NCBI GenBank assembly: GCA_040269895.1
Contig: CP158568.1
Location: 1,892,716-1,956,715, forward strand
DNA length: 64,000 nucleotides
Reading direction: 5' to 3'
From: Ancalomicrobiaceae bacterium S20
Lineage (GTDB): Bacteria; Pseudomonadota; Alphaproteobacteria; Rhizobiales; Ancalomicrobiaceae
Shown: positions 27,753 to 35,876 of the stretch, one piece after another
How positions within the stretch are numbered: the stretch's first letter is position 1
Layout of the letters: every line of letters starts with the position of its first letter
Position numbers and translations under genes: made by a program
The notes under the pieces: generated by a model
What the model saw: the letters and a program-made list of their open reading frames with translations, nothing else
The model's database searches: none
Told to the model about the DNA's origin: nothing

Positions 27753-29603
27753 GTGTTTCGATCCGTTCTCCTTCCGCACGCCCGTCCCTGCTTCACCCGG
27801 CACCTCGCGGTTGCGGCGACGGCCGCCGTCATCGCGGTCCTGCCCCTCGGCTCGGGCCCTCGCGCCGCCGAGCAGCCGGCGATCGCGATGCATGGCGAAC
27901 CGCGCTATGCGGCGGACTTCAAAGCCTATTCCTATGCCGATCCGGATGCGCCCAAGGGCGGGCGCATCACCTATGGCGTGGTCGGCACGTTCGACAACGT
28001 CAACCCGTTCATCTTCAAGGGCAATTACGTCGTCGGGTTGCGCGAGGGCATCGGAGGCACCAACGTCTACGAAAGCCTGATGGACCGGAGCTTCGACGAG
28101 GCCTTCTCGCTCTACGGCCTCATCGCCGAGACGATCGACGTCGCCGACGATCATGCGAGCGTGACGTTCAAGCTCCGCTCGATCGCCCGCTTCTCCGACG
28201 GCCGGCCGATCACGCCCGAGGACGTGATCTTCTCGCTCGAGACGCTGAAGGAGAAGGGCCTCCCCTTCATGCGTCTCAACTATTCCGGCGTGACCAAGGC
28301 CGAGGCGATCGGCGCGGACCGGGTGAAGTTCACCTTCAAGGACGGCAACAACCGCGAACTGCCGCTGATCGTCGCGCTGATGCCGATCCTGCCCAAGCAT
28401 GTCTGGGAAGGCCGCGACTTCGAGAAGACCACGCTGGAGACGCCGATCGGCAGCGGGCCCTATCTGGTCGACCGCATCGAGGCCGGCACGCGGCTGGTGC
28501 TGAAGCGGGATCCGAACTACTGGGCGAAGGACCTGCCGGTCCGCCGCGGCCTCTATAACTTCGACGAGATCCGCTACGAGTATTATCGCGAGCAGAACGC
28601 ACTGTTCGAGGCCTTCAAGAAGGGCCTGATCGACGTGTTGCCGGAAGGCGATCCGGGCCGCTGGAGCCAGGCCTACGACTTTCCGGCCGTGCGCGACGGG
28701 CAGGTCGTCAAGGAGAGCTTCGCGACCGCGCTGCCGAAGGGCATGACCGGCTTCGTCATGAACACCCGGCGCGCACTGTTCCGGGACGTGCGCGTGCGCG
28801 AGGCGCTGGCGCGACTCTATGATTTCGAATGGGCCAACAAGAACCTGTTCTTCGGCCTCTATCGGCGTACCGGCAGCTATTTCGAAGGCTCCGAGCTCTC
28901 CTTCGCCGGCCGGCCGATCGATGCGCGCGAGACCGCCATTCTCGGCGATGCCGCGGCGAAGCTGCGCAAGGATGTCGCCGACGGCTCCTGGCGCCCGTCG
29001 CGGACCGATGGTTCAGGCCGCGACCGCGCCACGCTGAAGGCGGCGCTCGATCTGCTCGGCGCCGCCGGCTGGGTGCTCGACGGCGCCAAGCTGGTCGATG
29101 CCAAGACGCGCGAGCCGATGGTGTTCGAGATCCTGTGCGCGACGCGCGAACACGAGCGCATCGCGATCGGCTATCAGCGCACGCTCGCCTCGATCGGCAT
29201 CGAGGCGCGCATCCGCACCGTCGATCCGGCGCAGTTCGAGCTTCGCCGCAAGACCTTCGACTACGACATGACGATGTGGTCGTGGGGCGCCTCGCTGTCG
29301 CCCGGCAACGAGCAGATCAATCGCTGGTCCTCGGGCGCCGCCGATCAGGAGGGTTCGCTGAACCTGCCGGGCGTCAAGGAACCGGGTGCGGACGCGGCGA
29401 TCAAGGCGCTGCTTTCCGCCTCCAGCCGCGAGGATCTGGTCGCGGCCGCGCGCGCGCTCGACCGGGTGCTCATCAACGGTTTCTACGTCGTGCCGTTATT
29501 CCACGTACCGGAACAGTGGATGGCGCGCTGGACACGAATCGAGCATCCGGCCAAGACTTCCGTTTGGGGATACGTCCTGCCGGCTTGGTGGGCGAAGCCC
29601 TGA
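27753..29603 (+). CDS. YejA-like oligopeptide-binding protein (ABC transporter)
   Basis: A 616-residue periplasmic binding protein of cluster C, with a GTG start at 27753. The signal peptide ends near SGPRAAEQ (about residue 40). MHGEPRYAADFKAYSYADP, the domain signature FKLRSIARFSDGRPITPEDVIFS and WSWGASLSPGNEQI match the YejA/MppA branch for oligopeptides or microcin C-like peptides. The usual YejBEF permease and ATPase genes are not adjacent; instead an acyl-CoA-synthetase-like gene follows, so it is an orphan binding protein or works with distant partners. Confidence 0.9.
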   Translation: MFRSVLLPHARPCFTRHLAVAATAAVIAVLPLGSGPRAAEQPAIAMHGEPRYAADFKAYSYADPDAPKGGRITYGVVGTFDNVNPFIFKGNYVVGLREGIGGTNVYESLMDRSFDEAFSLYGLIAETIDVADDHASVTFKLRSIARFSDGRPITPEDVIFSLETLKEKGLPFMRLNYSGVTKAEAIGADRVKFTFKDGNNRELPLIVALMPILPKHVWEGRDFEKTTLETPIGSGPYLVDRIEAGTRLVLKRDPNYWAKDLPVRRGLYNFDEIRYEYYREQNALFEAFKKGLIDVLPEGDPGRWSQAYDFPAVRDGQVVKESFATALPKGMTGFVMNTRRALFRDVRVREALARLYDFEWANKNLFFGLYRRTGSYFEGSELSFAGRPIDARETAILGDAAAKLRKDVADGSWRPSRTDGSGRDRATLKAALDLLGAAGWVLDGAKLVDAKTREPMVFEILCATREHERIAIGYQRTLASIGIEARIRTVDPAQFELRRKTFDYDMTMWSWGASLSPGNEQINRWSSGAADQEGSLNLPGVKEPGADAAIKALLSASSREDLVAAARALDRVLINGFYVVPLFHVPEQWMARWTRIEHPAKTSVWGYVLPAWWAKP

Positions 29604-29700
29604 CGCATCCGGTGGCGCCTCGACGGGCCATGCAGGCGGCCGCGACTTTGGAAAACACGGGCGCACCGCGGAGAGAAGCGCGGGCGCGGGGGGCGAAACG

Positions 29701-31417
29701 GTGATCGTTGCCACGGAAGACGACAGCCAACGGCATCTCGCCACCGGCGTCTGGGGACGCGTGGCGCTCGATCAGCTCGTCGCCAAGACCGCAACCGCCA
29801 CGCCGGACCGGATCGCCGTCGCCGATTTCTCCGATCGCGCCGACTGGACCAGCGGTGCGGCGCGCACGCTGACCTATGGCGAGCTGCACCAGCGTTCGGA
29901 CGCGCTCGCCGCCTTCTTCGCCGGCGTCGGCCTGTCGCCGGACATGGTGGTCGCGATCCAGATGCCGCCGACGACCGACGCGATCGCGGTGATGCTCGCC
30001 TGTTTCAAGGCCGGCCTCATCGTGCTGCCGCTGCCGCTCGCGCTGCGCGAGGCCGATGTGATCGAGGCGATCGAGGCCTCGGGCGCCAAGGCGATCGCCA
30101 CCGTGGCGCAGACCGAGAACGAGTTGCACGGCGAGCGCATGCGCACCGTCGCCTCGGAGGTGTTCCAGATCCGCTTCGTGTTCGGCGCCGGCGGCGACGT
30201 GCCCGACGGGCTGATCGACCTCGAGCGCGTCTACGAGGAAGCCGCCTCGCTTGGGCCCGCGCCGGTGATCCAGCGCAAGGGCATCGCCGCCGACCATTGC
30301 GCGACGCTGTCGCTGCATCACGTGCTGCACGAGCCGGCCGCGGGCACCGAGCCGGCCGAGGCCAAGCCGCAGGCCGGCGTGCCGCTCGAGGCGGTGCCGC
30401 GCTCGCACAATCACTGGATTGCCACCGGGCTCATGACGCTGCTCGAAGCGCGGATCGAGCCGGCGGCGACGATCGTCTGCCCCTTCGCGCTGACCAGTCT
30501 CGAAGCGCTCGGCGGCGCGTTCATGCCCTGGCTGCTCGCCGGCGGCACGCTGGTGCTCGGTATGCCGCGCTCGACCGATCGCATCGCCGAGGAGGCCGCG
30601 AGCCGACAGGCGAGCCATGTGCTCGTGCCGGCATCGTTCGCGCGACGCGTGGCCGAGCGGCTCGACGCGCACAAGCATGAGGCGGCGCTGATCGTGGTCG
30701 GCCGCACCGCCGACGATCCGGCGCTGCCGCGGGGCACGCAGGCGGTCGATCTCGTGGCCCTCGGCGAGCACGGCCTGGTCGCGCGCCGCCGCAGCGATCC
30801 GGCGACCCCCGTGGCGCTGCCGATCGGCGCGATCGGTGCGCCGGCCGGCACCAGCATGGCGCCGACACTGATCGAGACGCGCATCCAGGGCCAGCCGCAG
30901 CGCGCCTCGCGGGTCGCGGCGAGCGACCTGCTCGCCGGCGAGCTGCATGTGCGCGGCGCCATGGTGCCGACCGAGGCCTGGCCGCCGCGCGCCGGCGAAG
31001 GGCCGTCGCCCGCGCAGCGAGGACGGCTTCGTCGCGACCGGCGTCACCGCCCGCGTGGTGCAGCCGCATCCGGCCGCGGCCGAACTGACCGGGCGCGTCG
31101 GCGAGATCGCCCGGATCGGCGCGGCCGATGTCGATCTCGACCAGCTCGACCGGCTGTTCATCGGCGTCGCCGGCGTGCTCGACGCGGCTGCGATCGTCGT
31201 ATACGACCAGCCGGGCGGCGCGCGGATCGCGGCCGCCGTGGTACCGAAGCCCGGGGTCGCCTTCGACACTCAGGGCTACCTCGCCGCGCTGGCCGATGCC
31301 CGAATCGGCCTGCACAAGATGCCGGCCCGCGTCTACACAGTGCCGGCTATCGCGCGCGGTCCGTCCGGGCGCGTGCTGCGCGCCGGCATGGCGCAGCATC
31401 TGGCTGCCCGCGGCTGA
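29701..31417 (+). pseudogene. AMP-dependent synthetase-like protein, frameshifted and lacking the P-loop
   Basis: GTG 29701 opens a protein of the adenylate-forming fold: LTYGELHQRSDALAAFFAGV, VVAIQMPPTTDAIAVMLACF and a C-terminal subdomain VGEIARIGAADVDLDQLDRLF followed by LHKMPARVYTVPAIARGPSGR. The frame shifts by one inserted base near 31010-31018, where GEGPSPA is continued as SEDGFVATGVTAR in the next frame; the span of 1717 bases is one more than 572 codons. The normal [ST]SGTTGxPK phosphate-binding loop is not recognisable, being replaced by an Ala/Pro/Glu-rich stretch. Substrate activation is therefore doubtful even if the frame is restored. Confidence 0.65.
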
Positions 31418-31507
31418 GGCTTCGAGGTCGTCCGACGTGCGCAAGCGCCCCGGGGGCGGCGGCTCTCCCTGACATTCCATTCCTTAGACAGCTAAGCTAA
31501 CGCGACT

Positions 31508-31522
31508 GTAAGGTTCCGTTAA
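31508..31522 (+). promoter_or_regulatory. candidate CtrA-binding box
   Basis: GTAA at 31508-31511 and TTAA at 31519-31522 are separated by exactly seven bases. This is one change from the alphaproteobacterial CtrA consensus TTAA-N7-TTAA, 46 bases before the start of the PleD/PopA-like gene. Confidence 0.4.
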
Positions 31523-31567
31523 GCATACGCGTGGCCAACTGAATTCCGAATTGGAGTTCCCCATCCC

Positions 31568-32875
31568 ATGGTCGCCCGCGGTCGTGTTCTCGTCATCGAA
31601 GAGGTTCCGTCTCAAGAGACTTTCGCGCTCTGGGACGGCGTGCGCGCCGAGGGTTGGGATGTGACCGCAGCCCCGCTCGCCGCCACCGTCGATGCGGTCC
31701 GCCGCGCCGCGCCCGACGTCGTCGTGCTCAACCTGCACGGCGCCGGCGATGCGGATCGGCGCGCGCTCTACCTGCAGGCCGCGGGACGGCTCGCACTGAC
31801 CCGCACGCCGCGGCGGCCGCCGATCCTGCTCGTCGGCGATGCCGGGCCGGACGAGAAGCCGCTCGGCGTCGCGGACGTGATCCGCGGCCCCTACTCCGCG
31901 CGCCACGTCGCACAGCGCATCGGCTCGCTGTCGCGGCTGTCGACCATGCAGCAGGAGATGATGCGGCGGGTGGAGACGGCCGGGCAGTACGGGGTCGTGC
32001 CGCCCGAGCTCGAGCCCTCCAACCAGTTTCACGAGCCGAAGGTGCTCGTCGTCGGCGCGGGCATCCGCTATTTCGCCATCGAGCGCACGCTCGCCCGGCG
32101 CGCGACGCTGGTCGGCGCCTTCACCGTCGATACCGCGCTCGACTATCTGGAGCGGCAGGCGTTCGACTGTGTGGTGCTCAACATGCGGGTCCAGGAGGCG
32201 GCCGAGTTCACCGCGCGGCTGCGGCGCAATGTCGATCACTTCGCGCTGCCGGTCGTCGTGCTCGCCGATCCGCGCGAGGTCGACGAGGTCGATGCCGCCT
32301 ATGCGGCCGGGGCCGACGACGTCGTGTTCCACTCCGGCGAGAGCGCCATCTTCGCCGAGCGCGTCGCCACGGTGCTGAAAGAGCACCGGCTGCGCGAGAG
32401 CCTGAAGGCGGCCTATGCCCGCTCGCGCGACCGGGCGACCAATGATGCGCTGACCGGCCTGTTCGCCCGCGGCTTCCTGCTCGATCACCTGTCGCGCATG
32501 GTCGAAGCGGCGGCACACGGCGGGCGACTGTCGATCGTCGGCTTCCGGATCGCCAATATCGACGAGGTCAATCGGCAGCATGGCTATGCCGCCGGCGATC
32601 ACCTGATCCGGCAGGTCGGCACGGTGATCGGCCGGTTGGTGCGCGGCGAGGATCTCGCGGCCCGGCCGGGTGGCGGCCGCTTCGTGATCGTGCTGCCGGA
32701 TACCCATGTCGACGACGCGGCCGGCGTTGCCGCCCGGCTCGGCGCGGTGCTGCGCGCGACGCGCTTCGCCCTGCCCGGCGCCTCCGAGCCGGTCTCGGCC
32801 GAGGTGGTCAGCGCGGTCGCCGATCGCATCGATGGCGACGATGCCGAGAGCCTGGTCGCGCGCGTCACGCTCTGA
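31568..32875 (+). CDS. degenerate REC-REC-GGDEF protein (PleD/PopA-like c-di-GMP receptor candidate)
   Basis: A 435-residue cytosolic protein with the domain order of PleD. Receiver 1 (about 5-125) has the acidic pair as EE and N55 in place of the phospho-acceptor Asp (VVVLNL). Receiver 2 (about 157-272) likewise has N205 (VVLNMR). The GGDEF domain (about 290-435) keeps DALTGLFARGF, but the signature loop is G368-G-G-R-F372 instead of GG[DE]EF, so cyclase activity is not expected. The inhibitory-site motif RxxD is intact as R359-G-E-D362, in the correct register. In Caulobacter PopA, the same pattern gives a c-di-GMP receptor for cell-cycle proteolysis. That function is inferred here. Confidence 0.88.
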   Translation: MVARGRVLVIEEVPSQETFALWDGVRAEGWDVTAAPLAATVDAVRRAAPDVVVLNLHGAGDADRRALYLQAAGRLALTRTPRRPPILLVGDAGPDEKPLGVADVIRGPYSARHVAQRIGSLSRLSTMQQEMMRRVETAGQYGVVPPELEPSNQFHEPKVLVVGAGIRYFAIERTLARRATLVGAFTVDTALDYLERQAFDCVVLNMRVQEAAEFTARLRRNVDHFALPVVVLADPREVDEVDAAYAAGADDVVFHSGESAIFAERVATVLKEHRLRESLKAAYARSRDRATNDALTGLFARGFLLDHLSRMVEAAAHGGRLSIVGFRIANIDEVNRQHGYAAGDHLIRQVGTVIGRLVRGEDLAARPGGGRFVIVLPDTHVDDAAGVAARLGAVLRATRFALPGASEPVSAEVVSAVADRIDGDDAESLVARVTL

Positions 32876-33082
32876 GCGGCGACGGGTACCAATTCGACGC
32901 GAACCGCCCTACATGTCGCAGGATGTCCGCCGGCTGCGGATGCCGTACCTCCGGGCCCTGACCCCCTGGCGCGGATCCGTCGGCCGCGCGCCACCCTTCC
33001 TCCCGGCCGTCGCGGGCCGCGCCGAACCCGGATCTCGTCGGGGCGGCTCGGGCCTTCCGGTCGCCGCAACCGGAGTCCGCCC

Positions 33083-33757
33083 TTGGCCCTCGCCCCTGCC
33101 GCCGATCCGATCCGGATCGATATCGTCTCCGACGTGATCTGCCCCTGGTGCTTCCTCGGCAAGCGCCGGCTCGATCTGGCGCTGAAGATGGTGCCGGAGA
33201 TCCCGTTCGAGATCGTGTTCCGGCCGTTCCAGCTCGACCCGACGATTCCCGACGGCGGCGTCGATCGCCGCGAACGGCTCGCCGCCAAGTTCGGCGGCAT
33301 CGACCGCGTGCGCGCCACCGAGGAGCGGCTGGTCGAACTCGGCCGCGAGATCGGCGTGGCGTTCCATTGGGACGAGGTCCGGCTGTCGCCGAACACGCTC
33401 GACGCCCACCGCCTGATCCGCTGGGCGACCGAGGCGGGCGTCGGCGCGGCCATGGCCGACCGGCTGTTCGAGATGTATTTCTCCGAAGGCCGCGACATCG
33501 GCGATGCGGCCGTGCTGGTCGAGGCGGCCGGCGAGCTCGGCCTCGATACGGCGCTGGTCGCCGAACGGCTCGGCAGCGAGATCGACGCCGATTCGATCCG
33601 CGAGGAGGTCGAGGAGGCGCAGCGCATCGGCGTCACCGGCGTGCCCTGCTTCATCCTCGACCGGCGCTACGCGGTGATGGGCGCGCAGGAGGTCGAGGTG
33701 CTGGCCGACGCCTTCAAGCAGCTCGCCGAGGAAAAGCGCATCGCCCGTATCGGGTGA
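33083..33757 (+). CDS. DsbA-family oxidoreductase (FrnE-like)
   Basis: A 224-residue cytosolic thioredoxin-fold protein starting at TTG 33083. The active site CPWC lies at about residues 20-23 (SDVICPWCFLGKRRL). An inserted helical domain contains SPNTLDAHRLIRWA, and the cis-Pro loop is VTGVPCFIL. This layout is that of FrnE/2-hydroxychromene-carboxylate-isomerase-like proteins, including disulphide isomerases without a signal peptide. It is convergent with the deacetylase gene, and a nine-base hairpin lies between them. Confidence 0.9.
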   Translation: MALAPAADPIRIDIVSDVICPWCFLGKRRLDLALKMVPEIPFEIVFRPFQLDPTIPDGGVDRRERLAAKFGGIDRVRATEERLVELGREIGVAFHWDEVRLSPNTLDAHRLIRWATEAGVGAAMADRLFEMYFSEGRDIGDAAVLVEAAGELGLDTALVAERLGSEIDADSIREEVEEAQRIGVTGVPCFILDRRYAVMGAQEVEVLADAFKQLAEEKRIARIG

Positions 33758-33773
33758 AGATTCGACGGACCAG

Positions 33774-33795
33774 CCCGGCGCGGGCTCGCGCCGGG
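33774..33795. other. hairpin between convergent genes
   Basis: A nine-base perfect stem (33774-33782 with 33787-33795) and a four-base loop lie between the DsbA-like and deacetylase genes. There is no T-tract, so termination is possible but weakly supported. Confidence 0.4.
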
Positions 33796-33832
33796 TCGAT
33801 CGCGCACCAAGCGAGATCGCGCATTCGCGCGT

Positions 33833-34681
33833 TCATGAGAAATCGCGCATTCGCGCGGGCTTCATGCCGGCTGCCGTCAGATCGGCCGCGAAGGCCGGGC
33901 CGGCGTAATAGGCGAATTCGTGCATGCGCGCCGCACCGATCGGGTCGGTCGCGTGGAACGGACCGCCGATTGCCGGATGGCACATGGCGAGCGGTACCCG
34001 GCCGCCGGCATCGAGGAACAGCCGGAACGTTTCGCCGAACGGCCGGTCGGTCCGGAACGCGGTCACGCCGCGAAAGCTGTCGTTGGTCCGGATGCCGCGC
34101 GCGGCGCATTCCCGCACCAGACCGCCCGCGAGCAGCGACAGGAACGCCGTCTTCGGCACCTCGATGCCGCGCCGGACGATGCGTGCCATCGGCTCGGCGC
34201 AACTGCGAACATAAGTGCGGTCGGCGCGCAGTCTTCCGCTGTCGAAATGCGCCATCAGCGCGTTGCGGACCTGCGGCAGCAGGTGGACGTGCTGGTGGCC
34301 GTCGACGTGATCCGGAGCGCGGCCGAACAATGCTTCGAAACGGTCGATTTGCCGCCCGATCTCGGCCTTGATCTCCGAATACGGCAGCAACATTGCGACA
34401 CCCTTCGCAACGAGGGGGCCGAGGCGCGGCGGAACACCTTGCGGTGCGAAGCCGGGCATGGCCCCGAGCGGCGCGAGGTCGGTCAGCGTCAGGTGCAGGC
34501 CGATGTCGGCCAGATCGGCGCGCGCGAGGAGGCGCGCGGCATTCTGTTCGGCAGTCGGGCCGCCCACCATGACGCTGGTCGCGGTCATTCGCCCGTCGTC
34601 GATCAACGCGATGACGGCTTCGTCGATACCTTCGGACAGACCGAAGTCATCGATGCAGAGAATGATGCGACCGTGGTTCAT
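33833..34681 (-). CDS. YdjC/ChbG/HpnK/NaxD-family carbohydrate deacetylase
   Basis: A 282-residue enzyme from ATG 34681. The metal and catalytic motifs of the family are present: LCIDDFGLSEG at about residue 8, IGLHLTLTD, DHVDGHQHVHLLP in the centre and MCHPAIG near the C-terminus. Family members remove an N-acetyl group from hexosamine conjugates: ChbG on chitobiose, HpnK on GlcNAc-hopanoid, NaxD on undecaprenyl-phosphate-GalNAc. The divergent neighbour, 133 bases away, is a polyprenyl-phosphate glycosyltransferase followed by a GT-C protein, so a lipid-linked amino sugar is the most plausible substrate. A 16-base direct repeat (33816-33831 and 33842-33857) spans its stop codon. Confidence 0.88.
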   Translation of the reverse strand: MNHGRIILCIDDFGLSEGIDEAVIALIDDGRMTATSVMVGGPTAEQNAARLLARADLADIGLHLTLTDLAPLGAMPGFAPQGVPPRLGPLVAKGVAMLLPYSEIKAEIGRQIDRFEALFGRAPDHVDGHQHVHLLPQVRNALMAHFDSGRLRADRTYVRSCAEPMARIVRRGIEVPKTAFLSLLAGGLVRECAARGIRTNDSFRGVTAFRTDRPFGETFRLFLDAGGRVPLAMCHPAIGGPFHATDPIGAARMHEFAYYAGPAFAADLTAAGMKPARMRDFS

Positions 34682-34814
34682 GCGCGTCTCGGATCTCCGC
34701 GACGGGATTGACGTTTCGTCCCTCGGCGTGCACGTCTTTCGCGCGCCGATCGTCACATTTCGGATCGGCCATCGGCTTACTACGGTCGAGGGCACCAAGG
34801 AAAGGAAAAGGTCC

Positions 34815-35876
34815 ATGTCGGTCGATGAGGCGTCGCGTAGCGCGACCGCACCGGTCGTGAGCGTCGTGCTGCCGATGCGCAACGAATCGCGCGGGCTCCA
34901 GCGCCTGTTCGAACGCCTGACCCCGGCCCTGACCGCGCTCGGCCTGCCCTACGAGATCATCACCGTCGACGACGGCTCGACCGACGACACGCTCGACAAG
35001 CTCAAGGCCTATCGCGCCACCGTGCCGGGCCTGAAGGTGGTCAGCCTGTCGCGCAATTTCGGCAAGGAGATCGCGGTCACCGCCGGCCTCGGTCGCACCT
35101 CGGGCCGGGTCGTCGTGCTGATGGACAGCGACCTGCAGCACCCGCCGGAGTCGATCCCGGCACTGCTCGAGCCCTGGACCAAGGGCTATGCGGTCGTGTT
35201 CGCCCGGCGCATGAACTTCGATCGCGGCAGCTTGGCGCGCCGCGCGTTCAGCCACGGCTTCTACAAGCTCTTTGACATGATGAGCGAGGTGAAGATCGAC
35301 CGCGAGACCGGCGATTTCCTCGCCATCGACCGCAAGGTCGTCGATGCGTTCCTGGCCATGCCGGAGCGCAATCGCTTCAACCGCGGCCTCCTGTCCTGGG
35401 CCGGGTTCCGCACCACGACGATTTCGGTGCACATCGAGGAGCGCCACGCCGGCACCTCGCAGTGGGGCTTCCTGAAGCTGCTGCGGCTCGCGACCAACGC
35501 GATCACTTCGTTCGGCACGCTGCCGCTCCGGATCTGGACCTACATCGGCGGCGTCGTGTCGGCGGTCGCGCTGCTCTACGGCGCCTATGTCATCCTGCGC
35601 ACGCTGATTTTCGGTGCCGACGTTCCGGGCTATCCCTCGATCATCGTCGCGGTGCTGCTGTCGGCCGGCGTGCAGCTGATCGGCCTCGGCATCATCGGCG
35701 AGTACCTCGGCCACGTGTTCTCGGAAGTGAAGCGCCGGCCGCTCTACTTCGTGCAGGAGGCCGTCGGCTTCGACGAGCCGCCGGCCCATCCGCGCGCGGC
35801 CGAAACCGGCATCGAGCAGGCGACCGTCGAGCAGGCCGGCGGCCTCGACGCGCAGGCCACCGACCATGCCGGCTGA
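34815..35876 (+). CDS. polyprenyl-phosphate glycosyltransferase (GT2, GtrB/CsbB/FlmF-like)
   Basis: A 353-residue membrane-bound GT2 enzyme from ATG 34815, with AAGG-rich purines before it. The catalytic domain has VVLPMRNES, VDDGSTDDT (residues 52-59) and the metal-binding D104-S-D106 (LMDSDLQHPPE), then HAGTSQWGFLKLLRLA. Two C-terminal helices lie at about 243-262 and 276-296, followed by a disordered tail. The class loads a sugar (Glc, GlcNAc, GalNAc or L-Ara4N type) on undecaprenyl phosphate at the inner membrane. Its stop overlaps the next gene by 11 bases, so the two are a unit. Confidence 0.92.
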   Translation: MSVDEASRSATAPVVSVVLPMRNESRGLQRLFERLTPALTALGLPYEIITVDDGSTDDTLDKLKAYRATVPGLKVVSLSRNFGKEIAVTAGLGRTSGRVVVLMDSDLQHPPESIPALLEPWTKGYAVVFARRMNFDRGSLARRAFSHGFYKLFDMMSEVKIDRETGDFLAIDRKVVDAFLAMPERNRFNRGLLSWAGFRTTTISVHIEERHAGTSQWGFLKLLRLATNAITSFGTLPLRIWTYIGGVVSAVALLYGAYVILRTLIFGADVPGYPSIIVAVLLSAGVQLIGLGIIGEYLGHVFSEVKRRPLYFVQEAVGFDEPPAHPRAAETGIEQATVEQAGGLDAQATDHAG

